A stretch of 14,912 nucleotides of DNA from DATIUV01 sp049322755 (GCA_049322755.1 JBMOQX010000010.1:1-14912), one strand, 5' to 3'. Positions 1-7,314 are shown, counted from the first letter of the stretch. Program-made: numbers and translations. Notes: generated from the letters alone by a model not told the origin.

Positions 1-708
1 GAACCGGCTCCGGAGCAGCCGGCGGCGCCGGAGGCGGGCGAACCGTCCCCGCCGGAGCAGCGGCCGATGCCACGGCGGGTCGAAATGCGCTACGCGCTCA
101 CCACCGGCGAGGAAGGCGTGCCGATCGGCGTCGTTTACGGCGAGTGGACGCTCGACGGCGACCGGTACGTGGCGCGGACGGTGGCCGAGGCCAAGGGACT
201 GCTGGCGCTGTTCTTCACCAGCCAGGTGGTGGCCGAGAGCCAGGGCACCCTGACAGACGATGGGCTGCGCCCGGACCTGTTCGTGATCCAGCGCGGCGCG
301 CTGGAGCGGACCGAAGTGGTGCAGTTCAACTGGAACACCATGACGGCCACGATGACCTCCGCCAAGGGCGCCGAACAGCTGCGCATCCGCAAAGGGGCGC
401 AGGATCAGCTGAGCTTCGTCTTCCAGTTCGCGTTCGCGTATCCCGGGGAGGGCGAGTACCTCTTCGATGTACTGACAGGACGCAAGGCGGACTCCTACAC
501 CTATCGGATCGAGGGCGAGGAGCAGATAACGACCGAGATCGGATCGTTCAGGGCGTTGCGCGTCGACCGCCTGCGGCAGCCGGGCGACCGCGCGGTGGAC
601 GCCTGGCTGGCGGTGGAGTTCTACCACCTGCCGGTGCGGCTGCGCCTCACCGACAAGAGCGGGCAGACGGCGGACCTGATCGTCACCGCGCTGCGCATCG
701 AGCCGTGA
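1..708 (+). CDS. DUF3108 domain protein, 5'-truncated
   Basis: The reading frame is open from the first base, so the gene starts upstream of the window; 235 residues are visible. Residues 1-22 are a Pro/Glu/Ala-rich linker, as expected after a TonB-like N-terminal membrane anchor, which is inferred and not visible. The first internal ATG (position 67) lies at the end of this linker and is unlikely to be the true start. The rest is a beta-strand-rich domain (MRYALTTGEEGVPIGVVYGE near its start, LRVDRLRQPGDRAVDAWLA later) that I recognise as DUF3108, a family thought to be periplasmic or envelope-associated with no established reaction. The stop lies one base before the next candidate start, so the two genes are probably co-transcribed. 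In betaproteobacteria this gene commonly precedes an RsmB-like methyltransferase gene, as here. Family call fairly sure; function unknown. Confidence 0.8.
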   Translation, partial: EPAPEQPAAPEAGEPSPPEQRPMPRRVEMRYALTTGEEGVPIGVVYGEWTLDGDRYVARTVAEAKGLLALFFTSQVVAESQGTLTDDGLRPDLFVIQRGALERTEVVQFNWNTMTATMTSAKGAEQLRIRKGAQDQLSFVFQFAFAYPGEGEYLFDVLTGRKADSYTYRIEGEEQITTEIGSFRALRVDRLRQPGDRAVDAWLAVEFYHLPVRLRLTDKSGQTADLIVTALRIEP

Positions 709-709
709 C

Positions 710-1966
710 GTGGGCGCCATTCCGGCATCGCTGATGAAATCCGCGGAAGCCGCCATGACCCGGGTCATGGCGATGACGCATCCGGCGGACGCGGTCCTGA
801 GCCGATTTTTTCGCGAGCACGCGGCGTTGGGCGCGCGGGACCGGGCGTTCGTGGCCGAAACCGTGTTCGGGGCGCTGCGGCACTACCGCCTGCTGGAGGC
901 GGGCGGCGCCCACTCGCCCAGGGAGCTCGTGCTGGGTTTCCTGGCCCGCTGCGCGGGACGCAATCTCAAGGAGCTGGAGCCGATGTCCGCGGGGGAACGC
1001 GCGATCGTCGCATCCCTGAAAGCGCTGCGCCCGGACACCCTCCCGCCCGCCGTGCAGGCGGAGTTGCCCGACTGGCTGGCCGAGCGCCTCCGCGTGGCGT
1101 ATGGCAAAACGGAAATGGTGGCCATCGGCCGCGGCATGCAGGAGCCGGCGCCGCTGGATCTGCGCGTCAACACGCTGAAGGCCGGGCGCGATGGCGTGCT
1201 CGCCCGTTTGCGCGAAGACGGCGTCGCCTGCCAGCCGACGCCCCTTTCGCCCGTGGGAATCCGGGTCGCCGGCAAGCCCGCGGTCAACCAGCATCCGTTG
1301 TTCCTCGAAGGCGCCTTCGAAGTGCAGGACGAGGGCAGCCAGTTGCTGGGGTACCTGCTGGCGCCGCGGCGCGGCGAGATGGTGGTGGATTTCTGCGCCG
1401 GCGCGGGCGGCAAGACGCTACACCTGGGCGCGCTGATGCGATCGCTCGGGCGGCTCTACGCCTTGGACGTCTCCGGCCGGCGCATCGCACAATTCAAGCC
1501 GCGGCTCGCGCGCTCCGGACTGTCCAACGTCCATCCCCAGCGCATCGACACCGAGAACGACGCGCGGGTGAAGCGGCTCGCCGCCAAGATGGACCGGGTC
1601 CTCGTCGACGCCCCGTGCAGCGGATCCGGGACCCTGCGGCGCAATCCCGACCTCAAGTGGCGGCAGTCGCCCGAAAGCGTGGCCGAACTGACCGCGAAAC
1701 AGGCGGCGATCCTGGCGTCGGCGGCGCGCATGCTGAAGCCGGGCGGGCGGCTGGTGTACGCCACCTGCAGCCTGTTGCCGGAGGAGAACGAGGTCATCGT
1801 CGAGGCTTTTCTGGCGCGCAATCCCGGGTTCTCCATGATTCCCGCCGGCGAGGCGTTGCAGGCGCAGGGCATTCCGGTGGATCCCGGCGCCTATCTCCGG
1901 TTGTTTCCCCACCGGCATGGAACCGACGGATTCTTCGCCGCGGCGCTAGAGCGCGCGAAGGGGTGA
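710..1966 (+). CDS. RsmB/NOP-family RNA (cytosine-5-)-methyltransferase
   Basis: This 418-residue protein is a SAM-dependent m5C methyltransferase acting on RNA, probably rRNA. An N-terminal helical region (DRAFVAETVFGALRH near residue 45) precedes the Rossmann methyltransferase domain. The SAM-binding motif MVVDFCAGAGGKT begins at residue 224. The two cysteines typical of RNA m5C enzymes are present: Cys303 in DAPCSGSG (motif IV) and Cys353 in YATCSLLPEEN (motif VI). The start is uncertain. GTG 710 is used here because the N-terminal helix seems to need it, but ATG 734 and ATG 755 (GGAAG at 745-749) are alternatives. The N-terminus differs from E. coli RsmB, so the exact modified base (E. 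coli RsmB makes m5C967 of 16S rRNA) cannot be assumed and no symbol is given. The stop overlaps the start of the nuclease gene. Confidence 0.9.
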   Translation: MGAIPASLMKSAEAAMTRVMAMTHPADAVLSRFFREHAALGARDRAFVAETVFGALRHYRLLEAGGAHSPRELVLGFLARCAGRNLKELEPMSAGERAIVASLKALRPDTLPPAVQAELPDWLAERLRVAYGKTEMVAIGRGMQEPAPLDLRVNTLKAGRDGVLARLREDGVACQPTPLSPVGIRVAGKPAVNQHPLFLEGAFEVQDEGSQLLGYLLAPRRGEMVVDFCAGAGGKTLHLGALMRSLGRLYALDVSGRRIAQFKPRLARSGLSNVHPQRIDTENDARVKRLAAKMDRVLVDAPCSGSGTLRRNPDLKWRQSPESVAELTAKQAAILASAARMLKPGGRLVYATCSLLPEENEVIVEAFLARNPGFSMIPAGEALQAQGIPVDPGAYLRLFPHRHGTDGFFAAALERAKG

Positions 1967-2520
1967 GGTTGCGGACCTTCCTCGCGCTCGCCGCCGCGCT
2001 GCTGCTGAGCGGGGCCATTGCCGGCGCGGATATGCCGGCGCCTCCGGCCGCGACTGCCCGGGTCGAAGCCTACTTCACCCCCGGTGACGCCATCGACCAG
2101 CAGATCATTGCGCTGCTGCGGCGGGCGCAGCGCGAAATCCTGGTGCAGGCCTACGTTTTTACGCACCGCGGAATTGCCAAGGCCCTGATCGAGGCGCACG
2201 GTCGCGGGGTGGCGGTGACCGTGATTGCCGATCGCGCGCAGGCGGAACGGTTTTCCGGTTGGCTTTTGCGGGACTTGGCGGACGCGGGGGTCGCGGTGCT
2301 CCTGGATGGTGAGCACGAAGCCGCCCATAGCAAGGTCATCGTGGTGGATTCGGGGCTGCCCGGGGCTGCGGTGGTCACCGGCAGCTACAATTTCACCTAT
2401 GGCGCCCAGCATCGGAATGCCGAAAATCTCGTCATTTTGAGCGGAAATGCCGGCCTGATGCGGAAGTTCGCTGAAGATTGGCGACGTCACCGGAGCCATT
2501 CCAGCCCCCTGCCGCCGTGA
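1963..2520 (+). CDS. Secreted phospholipase D-like (Nuc-type) single-HKD protein
   Basis: The product is 185 residues. It starts with an apparent Sec signal peptide (MRLRTFLALAAALLLSGAIA, cleavage near residue 22) and has one PLD-family HKD motif: His122-Ser-Lys124 followed by VIVVD and then GSYNF. Upstream blocks YFTPGDAIDQQI, ILVQAYVFTHR and AHGRGVAVTVIADRAQ match the Nuc / phospholipase D-like family, in which single-motif subunits dimerise to form one active site. Known members are periplasmic or secreted endonucleases, so DNA or RNA cleavage outside the cytoplasm is likelier than phospholipid hydrolysis. The start is GTG 1963, overlapping the methyltransferase TGA (GTGA), with TTG 1969 as alternative. 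The frame is open further upstream, but that part is out of frame inside the methyltransferase gene. The overlap suggests translational coupling. Substrate unproven. Confidence 0.85.
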   Translation: MRLRTFLALAAALLLSGAIAGADMPAPPAATARVEAYFTPGDAIDQQIIALLRRAQREILVQAYVFTHRGIAKALIEAHGRGVAVTVIADRAQAERFSGWLLRDLADAGVAVLLDGEHEAAHSKVIVVDSGLPGAAVVTGSYNFTYGAQHRNAENLVILSGNAGLMRKFAEDWRRHRSHSSPLPP

Positions 2521-2522
2521 CC

Positions 2523-2540
2523 GGGGCAGGCCCCTTTCTT
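2523..2540 (+). terminator. Weak intrinsic terminator after the nuclease gene
   Basis: GGGG (2523-2526), loop CAGG, CCCC (2531-2534) is followed by TTTCTT, three bases after the nuclease stop. A competing pairing CCTGCC (2508-2513) with GGCAGG (2525-2530) is possible. The stem is short, so termination may be partial. Confidence 0.35.
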
Positions 2541-2566
2541 GACTGGTGGGGGGATTCCTGTAGACT
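2539..2566 (+). promoter_or_regulatory. Sigma70-like promoter of the desaturase gene
   Basis: TTGACT (2539-2544, five of six consensus bases) is separated by 16 bases from TAGACT (2561-2566, four of six). Transcription would begin near 2573, 38 bases before the chosen ATG at 2611. This argues against the longer in-frame start at TTG 2539, which is itself the -35 box. Not tested. Confidence 0.5.
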
Positions 2567-2610
2567 GCTTCCAGAGGTACGCTGGCTTCATAACTTTTAT
2601 AAAGAATTCA

Positions 2611-3795
2611 ATGAGCTTAGGATTGATTGACCTGCCCTGGTGGGGGTACGTTGTCTTCACATTGGTTACGACGCACGTCACGATCGCGGCGGTGACCATT
2701 TATCTGCACCGTCACCAGGCCCACCGGGCGCTGGACCTGCACGCGATTCCGAGCCATTTCTTCCGGTTCTGGCTTTGGCTGACCACGGGCATGGTGACCA
2801 AGGAGTGGGCGGCGATCCACCGCAAGCACCACGCCAAGTGCGAAACTGCCGAGGATCCCCACAGCCCGCAGGTGGTGGGCATCCGCAAGGTGCTGCTCGA
2901 GGGCACCGAGCTTTATCGCAAGGAATCCAGGAACCAGGAGACGCTGGAGCGCTACGGCCACGGCACGCCGGACGACTGGATCGAGCGCAACCTGTACACG
3001 CGCCGCAGCGTCTGGGGCGTGTCCATCCTGCTGGTGGCGGAAGTCATCGCGTTCGGTCCCATCGGTCTCACCATCTGGGCCATCCAGATGCTGTGGATCC
3101 CGGTCATGGCGGCGGGCATCATCAACGGCCTGGGCCATTACCTGGGCTACCGCAATTACCAGACTGAGGATGCCAGCACCAATATCTCGCCCTGGGGCAT
3201 CCTGATCGGCGGCGAGGAACTGCACAACAACCACCACGCGTTCGGTTCGTCCGCCAAGCTTTCGGCACGTTGGTACGAGTTCGACATCGGGTGGTTCTAC
3301 ATCCGCCTCCTGGAAACCCTCGGGCTTGCGGACGTGAAGAAAGTGGCGCCGAAGCTCAGGCTCAAGACCGGCGAAGAGTTCGGCGAGCTGGATTTCCAGA
3401 CCCTGCAGGCCATCATTACCCATCGCTACGACGTGATGGCGCGCTATGCCAAAGCCGTGAAGCGGGCATACGGCGAGGAAATGACCAGGCTGGCTACGAA
3501 GCTGCATGCCGAAGGCGCGCGCATCGACCTGGCGGCGGTCAAACGCTGGTTGCAGCGGGGCGAAGAGCCGGCCGAGGCGACGGACCGGGCTTCGCTGGAC
3601 GCGGTGCTGAAACACAGCCGTGTCCTGGACACCCTTTACCGGATGCGCCGGGATCTGGCGGCGCTGTGGCAGCGATCGAGCCTTTCGCGAGAACAGCTGG
3701 TGAGCCAGCTCAACGACTGGTGCCGCCGCGCCGAGTCCAGCGGGATCGGCGAATTGACGAATTTTTCGCGGCGCCTGCGCTGCTACGCCGTCTGA
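2611..3795 (+). CDS. desA: Acyl-CoA / fatty acid desaturase (DesA type)
   Basis: This membrane di-iron desaturase of 394 residues introduces a cis double bond into a saturated acyl chain, probably delta-9, and so adjusts membrane fluidity. The three histidine boxes are complete: HRHQAH (33-38), HRKHH (70-74) and HNNHH (205-209). Hydrophobic segments lie near 10-32, 45-62 and 130-175. DDPHSP-like (EDPHSP) and NISPWGILIGGEELHNNHH are family hallmarks. Beyond residue about 245 comes a helical, charged C-terminal region of about 150 residues ending in WCRRAESSGIGEL. From memory, both this tail and the total length match Pseudomonas aeruginosa PA0286 (DesA). ATG 2611 is chosen because it begins the family's N-terminus and lies behind a good promoter; its ribosome site is poor (AAAGAA). 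It stands alone between its promoter and a strong terminator. Confidence 0.9.
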   Translation: MSLGLIDLPWWGYVVFTLVTTHVTIAAVTIYLHRHQAHRALDLHAIPSHFFRFWLWLTTGMVTKEWAAIHRKHHAKCETAEDPHSPQVVGIRKVLLEGTELYRKESRNQETLERYGHGTPDDWIERNLYTRRSVWGVSILLVAEVIAFGPIGLTIWAIQMLWIPVMAAGIINGLGHYLGYRNYQTEDASTNISPWGILIGGEELHNNHHAFGSSAKLSARWYEFDIGWFYIRLLETLGLADVKKVAPKLRLKTGEEFGELDFQTLQAIITHRYDVMARYAKAVKRAYGEEMTRLATKLHAEGARIDLAAVKRWLQRGEEPAEATDRASLDAVLKHSRVLDTLYRMRRDLAALWQRSSLSREQLVSQLNDWCRRAESSGIGELTNFSRRLRCYAV

Positions 3796-3817
3796 TACGG
3801 TCGAACCGGACCCCAAC

Positions 3818-3845
3818 AAAAAAGCCCGCGCAAGCGGGCTTTTTT
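3818..3845. terminator. Bidirectional intrinsic terminator, desA / rpmG
   Basis: AAAAAAGCCCGC (3818-3829), loop GCAA, GCGGGCTTTTTT (3834-3845) is a perfect 12-bp inverted repeat with a T-run in both directions. It lies between the convergent desaturase and rpmG genes and can serve both. Confidence 0.93.
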
Positions 3846-3863
3846 GCTGGCCGGAGATCCGCC

Positions 3864-4019
3864 CTATTTGAGCTTGATCTCCTTGTACATCACGTGCTTG
3901 CGCGCCTTGGGATCGTACTTCTTGAACTCCAGCTTGTCCGGCGTGGTGCGTTTGTTCTTGGTCGTGGTGTAGAAGTGGCCGGTGCCGGCGGACGATTCCA
4001 GCTTGATCTTTTCACGCAT
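3864..4019 (-). CDS. rpmG: 50S ribosomal protein L33
   Basis: This short gene encodes 51 residues, the usual length of L33. The sequence begins MREKIKLESSAGTGHFYTTT and ends KHVMYKEIKLK, matching proteobacterial L33 throughout. It is a component of the large ribosomal subunit near the E site. There are no cysteines, so this is the zinc-independent (C-) form, which does not respond to zinc starvation as the CxxC form does. The ATG at 4019 is preceded by AAAGGA (complement of 4027-4032) at seven bases. It follows rpmB with 19 bases between, on the same transcript, and ends at the shared terminator. Confidence 0.96.
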   Translation of the reverse strand: MREKIKLESSAGTGHFYTTTKNKRTTPDKLEFKKYDPKARKHVMYKEIKLK

Positions 4020-4038
4020 GACGAAATCCTTTCAGGCG

Positions 4039-4275
4039 TCAGAACTTTTCGCCGCGGGCGCGCAGTTCCGCCAGCACGACATCGATGCCCTTGCGATCGA
4101 TGAGCCGCAGACCGGCGTTCGAGACGCGCAGGCTGACCCAGCGCTTTTCGCTTTCGAGCCAGAAGCGGCGGCTCTGCAGGTTGGGCAGGAAACGCCGCTT
4201 GGTCTTGTTGTTGGCGTGGGAAACGTTGTTGCCCACCATCGGCCGCTTGCCGGTGACAACGCATACTCTGGACAT
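4039..4275 (-). CDS. rpmB: 50S ribosomal protein L28
   Basis: The 78-residue product has the L28 signature MSRVCVVTGKRPMVGNNVSH, then NNKTKRRFLPNL and LRVSNAGLRLIDRKGID. The length equals that of E. coli L28. It binds the large ribosomal subunit. The ATG at 4275 has GGAG (complement of 4283-4286) seven bases upstream. It forms an operon with rpmG, the same pair and order as in E. coli, where radC also lies directly upstream. Confidence 0.97.
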   Translation of the reverse strand: MSRVCVVTGKRPMVGNNVSHANNKTKRRFLPNLQSRRFWLESEKRWVSLRVSNAGLRLIDRKGIDVVLAELRARGEKF

Positions 4276-4305
4276 GGTACGGCTCCGGTCTCAGCAAAGC
4301 TACGA

Positions 4306-4335
4306 ATGATACCCGAGAATCCGGAACGCGGACAA
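4306..4335 (-). promoter_or_regulatory. Promoter of rpmB-rpmG
   Basis: On the minus strand TTGTCC (complement of 4330-4335) is followed after 18 bases by TATCAT (complement of 4306-4311, five of six consensus bases). The start of transcription would be near 4299, about 24 bases before the rpmB ATG. The rest of the 188-bp interval up to radC (4276-4463) has no gene I can support. It includes a small perfect palindrome GCGCCA-TAA-TGGCGC at 4435-4449 just past the radC stop, without a T-run. Confidence 0.55.
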
Positions 4336-4463
4336 GCGCTTAGGGTGGCGTGCCAGGCTTGCCGGTGCGCCGGCTCCTCCGTTGCGCCGTATGTGCTTGA
4401 TCCATAGCGCGCCTTGGCTGCTCCTGGGCGGATTGCGCCATAATGGCGCTCGTTGGCCGGTAG

Positions 4464-5138
4464 CTAGAGCAGACCGCGCTCGGCAAAGGAAACGCAGCTG
4501 CCCCGGGCGACGACGAAGTGATCCAGGACCCGCACATCGACCAGTGCCAGCGCCTGGGTCAGCGCCCGGGTAAGCGCCTGGTCGGCGTGACTCGGTTCCG
4601 CCAGACCCGACGGGTGGTTGTGGGCGAAGATGATCGCGGCCGCGTTGATGGCCAAGGCCCGGCGCACGACTTCCCTCGGATAGACGCTGGTCTGGGCGAG
4701 CGTGCCCGCGAACAGCTCCTCGACGCCGATGGCGCGGTGCTGGGCGTCGAGGAACACCGCGACGAACACCTCGCGCTCCTTGCCCTGCAGCGCGAGGCGA
4801 AGATAATCGCGCACTGCGGCCGGTGAGGTGAGGGCGTCGCGGCGCTGCATCTCCTCGCGCAGCGCCCGCCGGGCCATTTCCAGCACTGCCTGGAGTTGCG
4901 CATACTTGGCCGGCCCCAGGCCGGAAATCTCAGCGACGGCGGAAAGCGGTGCGGCGAACAGGCTGGCGAGGGTGCCAAAGCGCGCGAGCAACTGCCGCGC
5001 CAGGTCCACCGCGCTGGCGCCGCGCACGCCGGTGCGCAGGAAGATCGCCAGCAGCTCGCTGTCGGAAAGCGCCGCGGCGCCCGCGGCGATGAGCCGCTCC
5101 CGGGGGCGTTCGGTTTCAGGCCAATGGTTGATGCCCAT
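4464..5138 (-). CDS. radC: RadC family JAB/MPN metalloprotein
   Basis: The product is 224 residues, the usual RadC length. The N-terminal part has a helix-hairpin-helix-like segment (ISGLGPAKYAQLQ, about residues 70-82). The C-terminal JAB1/MPN domain carries the complete metal-binding motif His173-Asn-His175-Pro-Ser-Gly with Asp186, and an upstream glutamate in IGVEELFAGTL. RadC was once linked to DNA repair, but that role has been questioned and its biochemical activity is unsettled. The frame stays open 28 codons further upstream, but ATG 5138 has a strong ribosome site (GGGAG, complement of 5145-5149, six bases away) and gives the standard start MGINHWPETERPRERL. It is divergent from coaBC and precedes rpmB, the arrangement found in E. 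coli. Confidence 0.94.
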   Translation of the reverse strand: MGINHWPETERPRERLIAAGAAALSDSELLAIFLRTGVRGASAVDLARQLLARFGTLASLFAAPLSAVAEISGLGPAKYAQLQAVLEMARRALREEMQRRDALTSPAAVRDYLRLALQGKEREVFVAVFLDAQHRAIGVEELFAGTLAQTSVYPREVVRRALAINAAAIIFAHNHPSGLAEPSHADQALTRALTQALALVDVRVLDHFVVARGSCVSFAERGLL

Positions 5139-5160
5139 GGGTTTCTCCCGGCGCGTCGGG

Positions 5161-5189
5161 TTGGTCGGATCAGGCGCTTGGTTTACACT
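5161..5189 (+). promoter_or_regulatory. Possible promoter of coaBC
   Basis: TTGGTC (5161-5166) and TACACT (5184-5189, four of six) are 17 bases apart in the 82-bp gap between the divergent radC and coaBC genes. The -35 box is poor, and I saw no better candidate on this strand in the gap. Confidence 0.33.
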
Positions 5190-5220
5190 GGCCGCACGGC
5201 AAACACGACTGATTTCATGC

Positions 5221-6444
5221 ATGGCTCAACGCGTTCTACTGGGCATCACCGGCGGCGTCGCGGCTTATAAGGCCGCTGAGCTGGCGCGCCTGCTGCAGCA
5301 GGAAGGCGTCGAGGTGAGAGTCGTGATGACCGATGCGGCGACCCGGTTCGTAACGCCGGCCACCTACCAGGCGTTGACAGGGCACCCGGTTTACAGCGAC
5401 CTCTGGGGGGACCCGGGTTTCGAAAACGGCATGGCCCACATCGAGCTTTCGCGCGCAGCGGACGCCATCCTGGTGGCGCCGGCCAGCGCGGATTTCCTCG
5501 CCAAGCTGGCCCACGGTCTGGCCGACGATCTGCTCTCCACGCTATGCCTGGCCCGCGATTGCCCGCTATGGGTGGCGCCGGCGATGAACCGCCAGATGTG
5601 GGAGCACCCGGCGACTCAGCGCAACGTGGCGCAGCTGCGCGCCGACGGGGTCGGCGTGCTGGGACCCGCGGCGGGCGACCAAGCCTGCGGCGAAACCGGT
5701 TTCGGCCGCATGCTGGAGCCGGAGGAGCTGGCCGCGGCGATGGTGTCCGCGCTGCAGCCCAAGCCGCTCGCCGGCCGGAGGGCGCTGATCACCGCGGGTC
5801 CCACGTTCGAAGCCATCGACCCGGTTCGCGGCATAACCAACCGCAGCTCAGGCAAGATGGGCTTCGCGCTCGCCCGCGCGCTGCAGGAAGCCGGGGCCGG
5901 CGTGACCTTGATTGCGGGACCGGTGGCGCTGCCGACCCCGTTCGGCGTCGAGCGCGTTGACGTGACCAGCGCGCAGGAGATGTTAGAGGCGGTCAAGGCG
6001 CGGGCCGCGGAGGCGGACGTGTTCGTCGGCGTCGCCGCGGTGGCCGATTACCGGCCTGCGGTCACCAGCAAGCGCAAGATCAAGCGCAGCGGCGAGAGCC
6101 TGGGGCTGGAACTGATACCCAATCCGGACATCCTCGGCTATGTCGCCAGGCTGCCCGGGGCGCCGTTTTGCGTCGCCTTCGCCGCCGAGAGCGAGCGGCT
6201 CGAGGAACATGCCATCGACAAGCGAGGGAAAAAGGGCGTGCCCCTGCTGGTCGCCAACCTGGCCCAGTCTGCGATCGGCGGCGACGAGAACGAGGTGGTG
6301 CTGTTCGACGGCCGGGGGCGCCATCCCCTGCCGCGGGGACCGAAGCTGACGGTGGCGCGGGCCATCGTCGCGCACCTGGCGGCGATGCTGCCCCGGGGGG
6401 ACGCCGCGGGCAGCCGGCCCCGGGTACGGGCGGTACGCGCCTAG
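5221..6444 (+). CDS. coaBC: Bifunctional phosphopantothenoylcysteine decarboxylase / synthetase
   Basis: This 407-residue cytosolic enzyme catalyses two successive steps of coenzyme A synthesis. CoaB joins cysteine to 4'-phosphopantothenate using CTP, and CoaC decarboxylates the product using FMN. The CoaC half (about 1-180) has GITGGVAAYKAAELA at the N-terminus, the catalytic His73 in GMAHIEL, the PAMNRQMW motif at 120-127 and the substrate-lid Cys156 in ACGETGFGRM. The CoaB half has ITAGPTFEAIDPVRGITN and SSGKMGFALARAL at its start, and IPNPDILG later. ATG 5221 matches the family start but has no obvious Shine-Dalgarno sequence; another ATG at 5217 is out of frame. It is the first gene of a run with dut two bases downstream, as in many proteobacteria. 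Confidence 0.96.
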   Translation: MAQRVLLGITGGVAAYKAAELARLLQQEGVEVRVVMTDAATRFVTPATYQALTGHPVYSDLWGDPGFENGMAHIELSRAADAILVAPASADFLAKLAHGLADDLLSTLCLARDCPLWVAPAMNRQMWEHPATQRNVAQLRADGVGVLGPAAGDQACGETGFGRMLEPEELAAAMVSALQPKPLAGRRALITAGPTFEAIDPVRGITNRSSGKMGFALARALQEAGAGVTLIAGPVALPTPFGVERVDVTSAQEMLEAVKARAAEADVFVGVAAVADYRPAVTSKRKIKRSGESLGLELIPNPDILGYVARLPGAPFCVAFAAESERLEEHAIDKRGKKGVPLLVANLAQSAIGGDENEVVLFDGRGRHPLPRGPKLTVARAIVAHLAAMLPRGDAAGSRPRVRAVRA

Positions 6445-6446
6445 CC

Positions 6447-6932
6447 ATGCCCGATTCGAGCCGGAATCCGCCCGGCGCCGCGCGGATGCGGCTCGATGTC
6501 AGGATTCTCGATCCGCGGCTCAAGGAAACGCCGCCGGCCTACGCGACGGAAGGCGCGGCGGGGCTCGATCTGCGCGCCTGCATCGATCACGTCATGACCA
6601 TCCATCCCGGCGAAGCAGACCTGATTCCGACGGGCATCGCGATTCACCTTGGCGATCCCGGCTACGCCGCGCTGATCCTGCCGCGCTCCGGTCTCGGTCA
6701 CAAGCATGGCATCGTGCTGGGCAACCTGGTGGGCCTCATCGACTCCGACTACCAGGGGCAGATCTTCGTCTCGTGCTGGAACCGCAGCGCCCAGCCGTTT
6801 CTGCTCAACCCGCTGGAGCGCATCGCACAGCTGGTGATCGTGCCGGTGATGCAGGTGCAGTTCAACGTCGTCGATGATTTTGTCGCCAGCTCGCGCGGCG
6901 CCGGCGGCTTTGGCAGCACCGGCAAGCATTGA
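6447..6932 (+). CDS. dut: dUTP diphosphatase (dUTPase)
   Basis: This trimeric enzyme hydrolyses dUTP to dUMP and pyrophosphate, keeping uracil out of DNA and supplying dUMP for thymidylate. All family motifs are visible: AGLDLRA (motif 1), PRSGLGHKHG (motif 2), GLIDSDYQGQ (motif 3, with the catalytic Asp), ERIAQLVIVPV (motif 4) and RGAGGFGSTG (motif 5, the flexible lid). The chosen ATG, two bases after the coaBC stop, gives 161 residues. The internal ATG at 6486 (MRLDVRILDPRLKE) gives 148 residues and aligns better with E. coli Dut, so the first 13 residues may not be translated. Neither start has a clear ribosome site, suggesting coupling to coaBC. Confidence 0.95.
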   Translation: MPDSSRNPPGAARMRLDVRILDPRLKETPPAYATEGAAGLDLRACIDHVMTIHPGEADLIPTGIAIHLGDPGYAALILPRSGLGHKHGIVLGNLVGLIDSDYQGQIFVSCWNRSAQPFLLNPLERIAQLVIVPVMQVQFNVVDDFVASSRGAGGFGSTGKH

Positions 6933-6939
6933 GCGCGCG

Positions 6940-7314
6940 ATGTCTTTCGGCGTGATCCTGTTTGCCCACGGCGCTCGTGATCCGGAGTGGCGTGTTCCGG
7001 TGGACCGGCTCGCCGCGCTGGTCGCGCAGCGGATGCCTGGCGCCCACGTCGTCGCGGCGTTCCTCGAGCACATGACGCCGTCGCTGTCGGAAGCAGTCGC
7101 GGCGCGGGTGGCGGCCGGTGCATCGCACGTGCTCATCGTGCCGGTATTCCTGGCGCGGGGCGGGCACCTCAAGCACGACCTTCCGCGCATGATCGCGGAG
7201 CTTCAGGCCCGTTTTCCCGAGGTGGAACTGCAGGTGACGGCGCCCGTGGGCGAGGCGGACCCCGTGCTGGCGGCGATGGCGGCATGGGTGTCCAAGTCGG
7301 CAGCCACAGCTTGA
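6940..7314 (+). CDS. cbiX: Small CbiX-type sirohydrochlorin chelatase
   Basis: The 124-residue product is a single-domain class II tetrapyrrole chelatase (CbiX-S size, half of a two-domain CbiX or CbiK). It starts MSFGVILFAHGARDPEW, with His10 in the metal-binding FAHGxRD motif, and has His76 and His79 in ARGGHLKHDLP. These match the His10/His74 pair of archaeal short CbiX proteins. The family inserts Co2+ or Fe2+ into sirohydrochlorin for cobalamin, siroheme or haem d1 synthesis; which metal is used here cannot be read from sequence. The gene follows dut by seven bases in what looks like the same transcript, although no other tetrapyrrole gene is in the window. The ATG lacks a strong ribosome site. 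Family call firm, metal and pathway open. Confidence 0.85.
   Translation: MSFGVILFAHGARDPEWRVPVDRLAALVAQRMPGAHVVAAFLEHMTPSLSEAVAARVAAGASHVLIVPVFLARGGHLKHDLPRMIAELQARFPEVELQVTAPVGEADPVLAAMAAWVSKSAATA

Noticed and set aside
1615..1962. N-terminal extension of the HKD nuclease into the methyltransferase gene
   Set aside because: This part is an out-of-frame shadow of the methyltransferase; a signal peptide begins exactly at GTG 1963.
4435..4449. Palindrome GCGCCA-TAA-TGGCGC just after the radC stop, considered as a terminator
   Set aside because: The stem is only six base pairs with no following T-run on either strand, so it is recorded only as a small palindrome.
5139..5222. 28-residue N-terminal extension of RadC
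   Set aside because: A strong Shine-Dalgarno precedes ATG 5138 and the extension would reach across the coaBC start region; RadC proteins normally begin at this Met.
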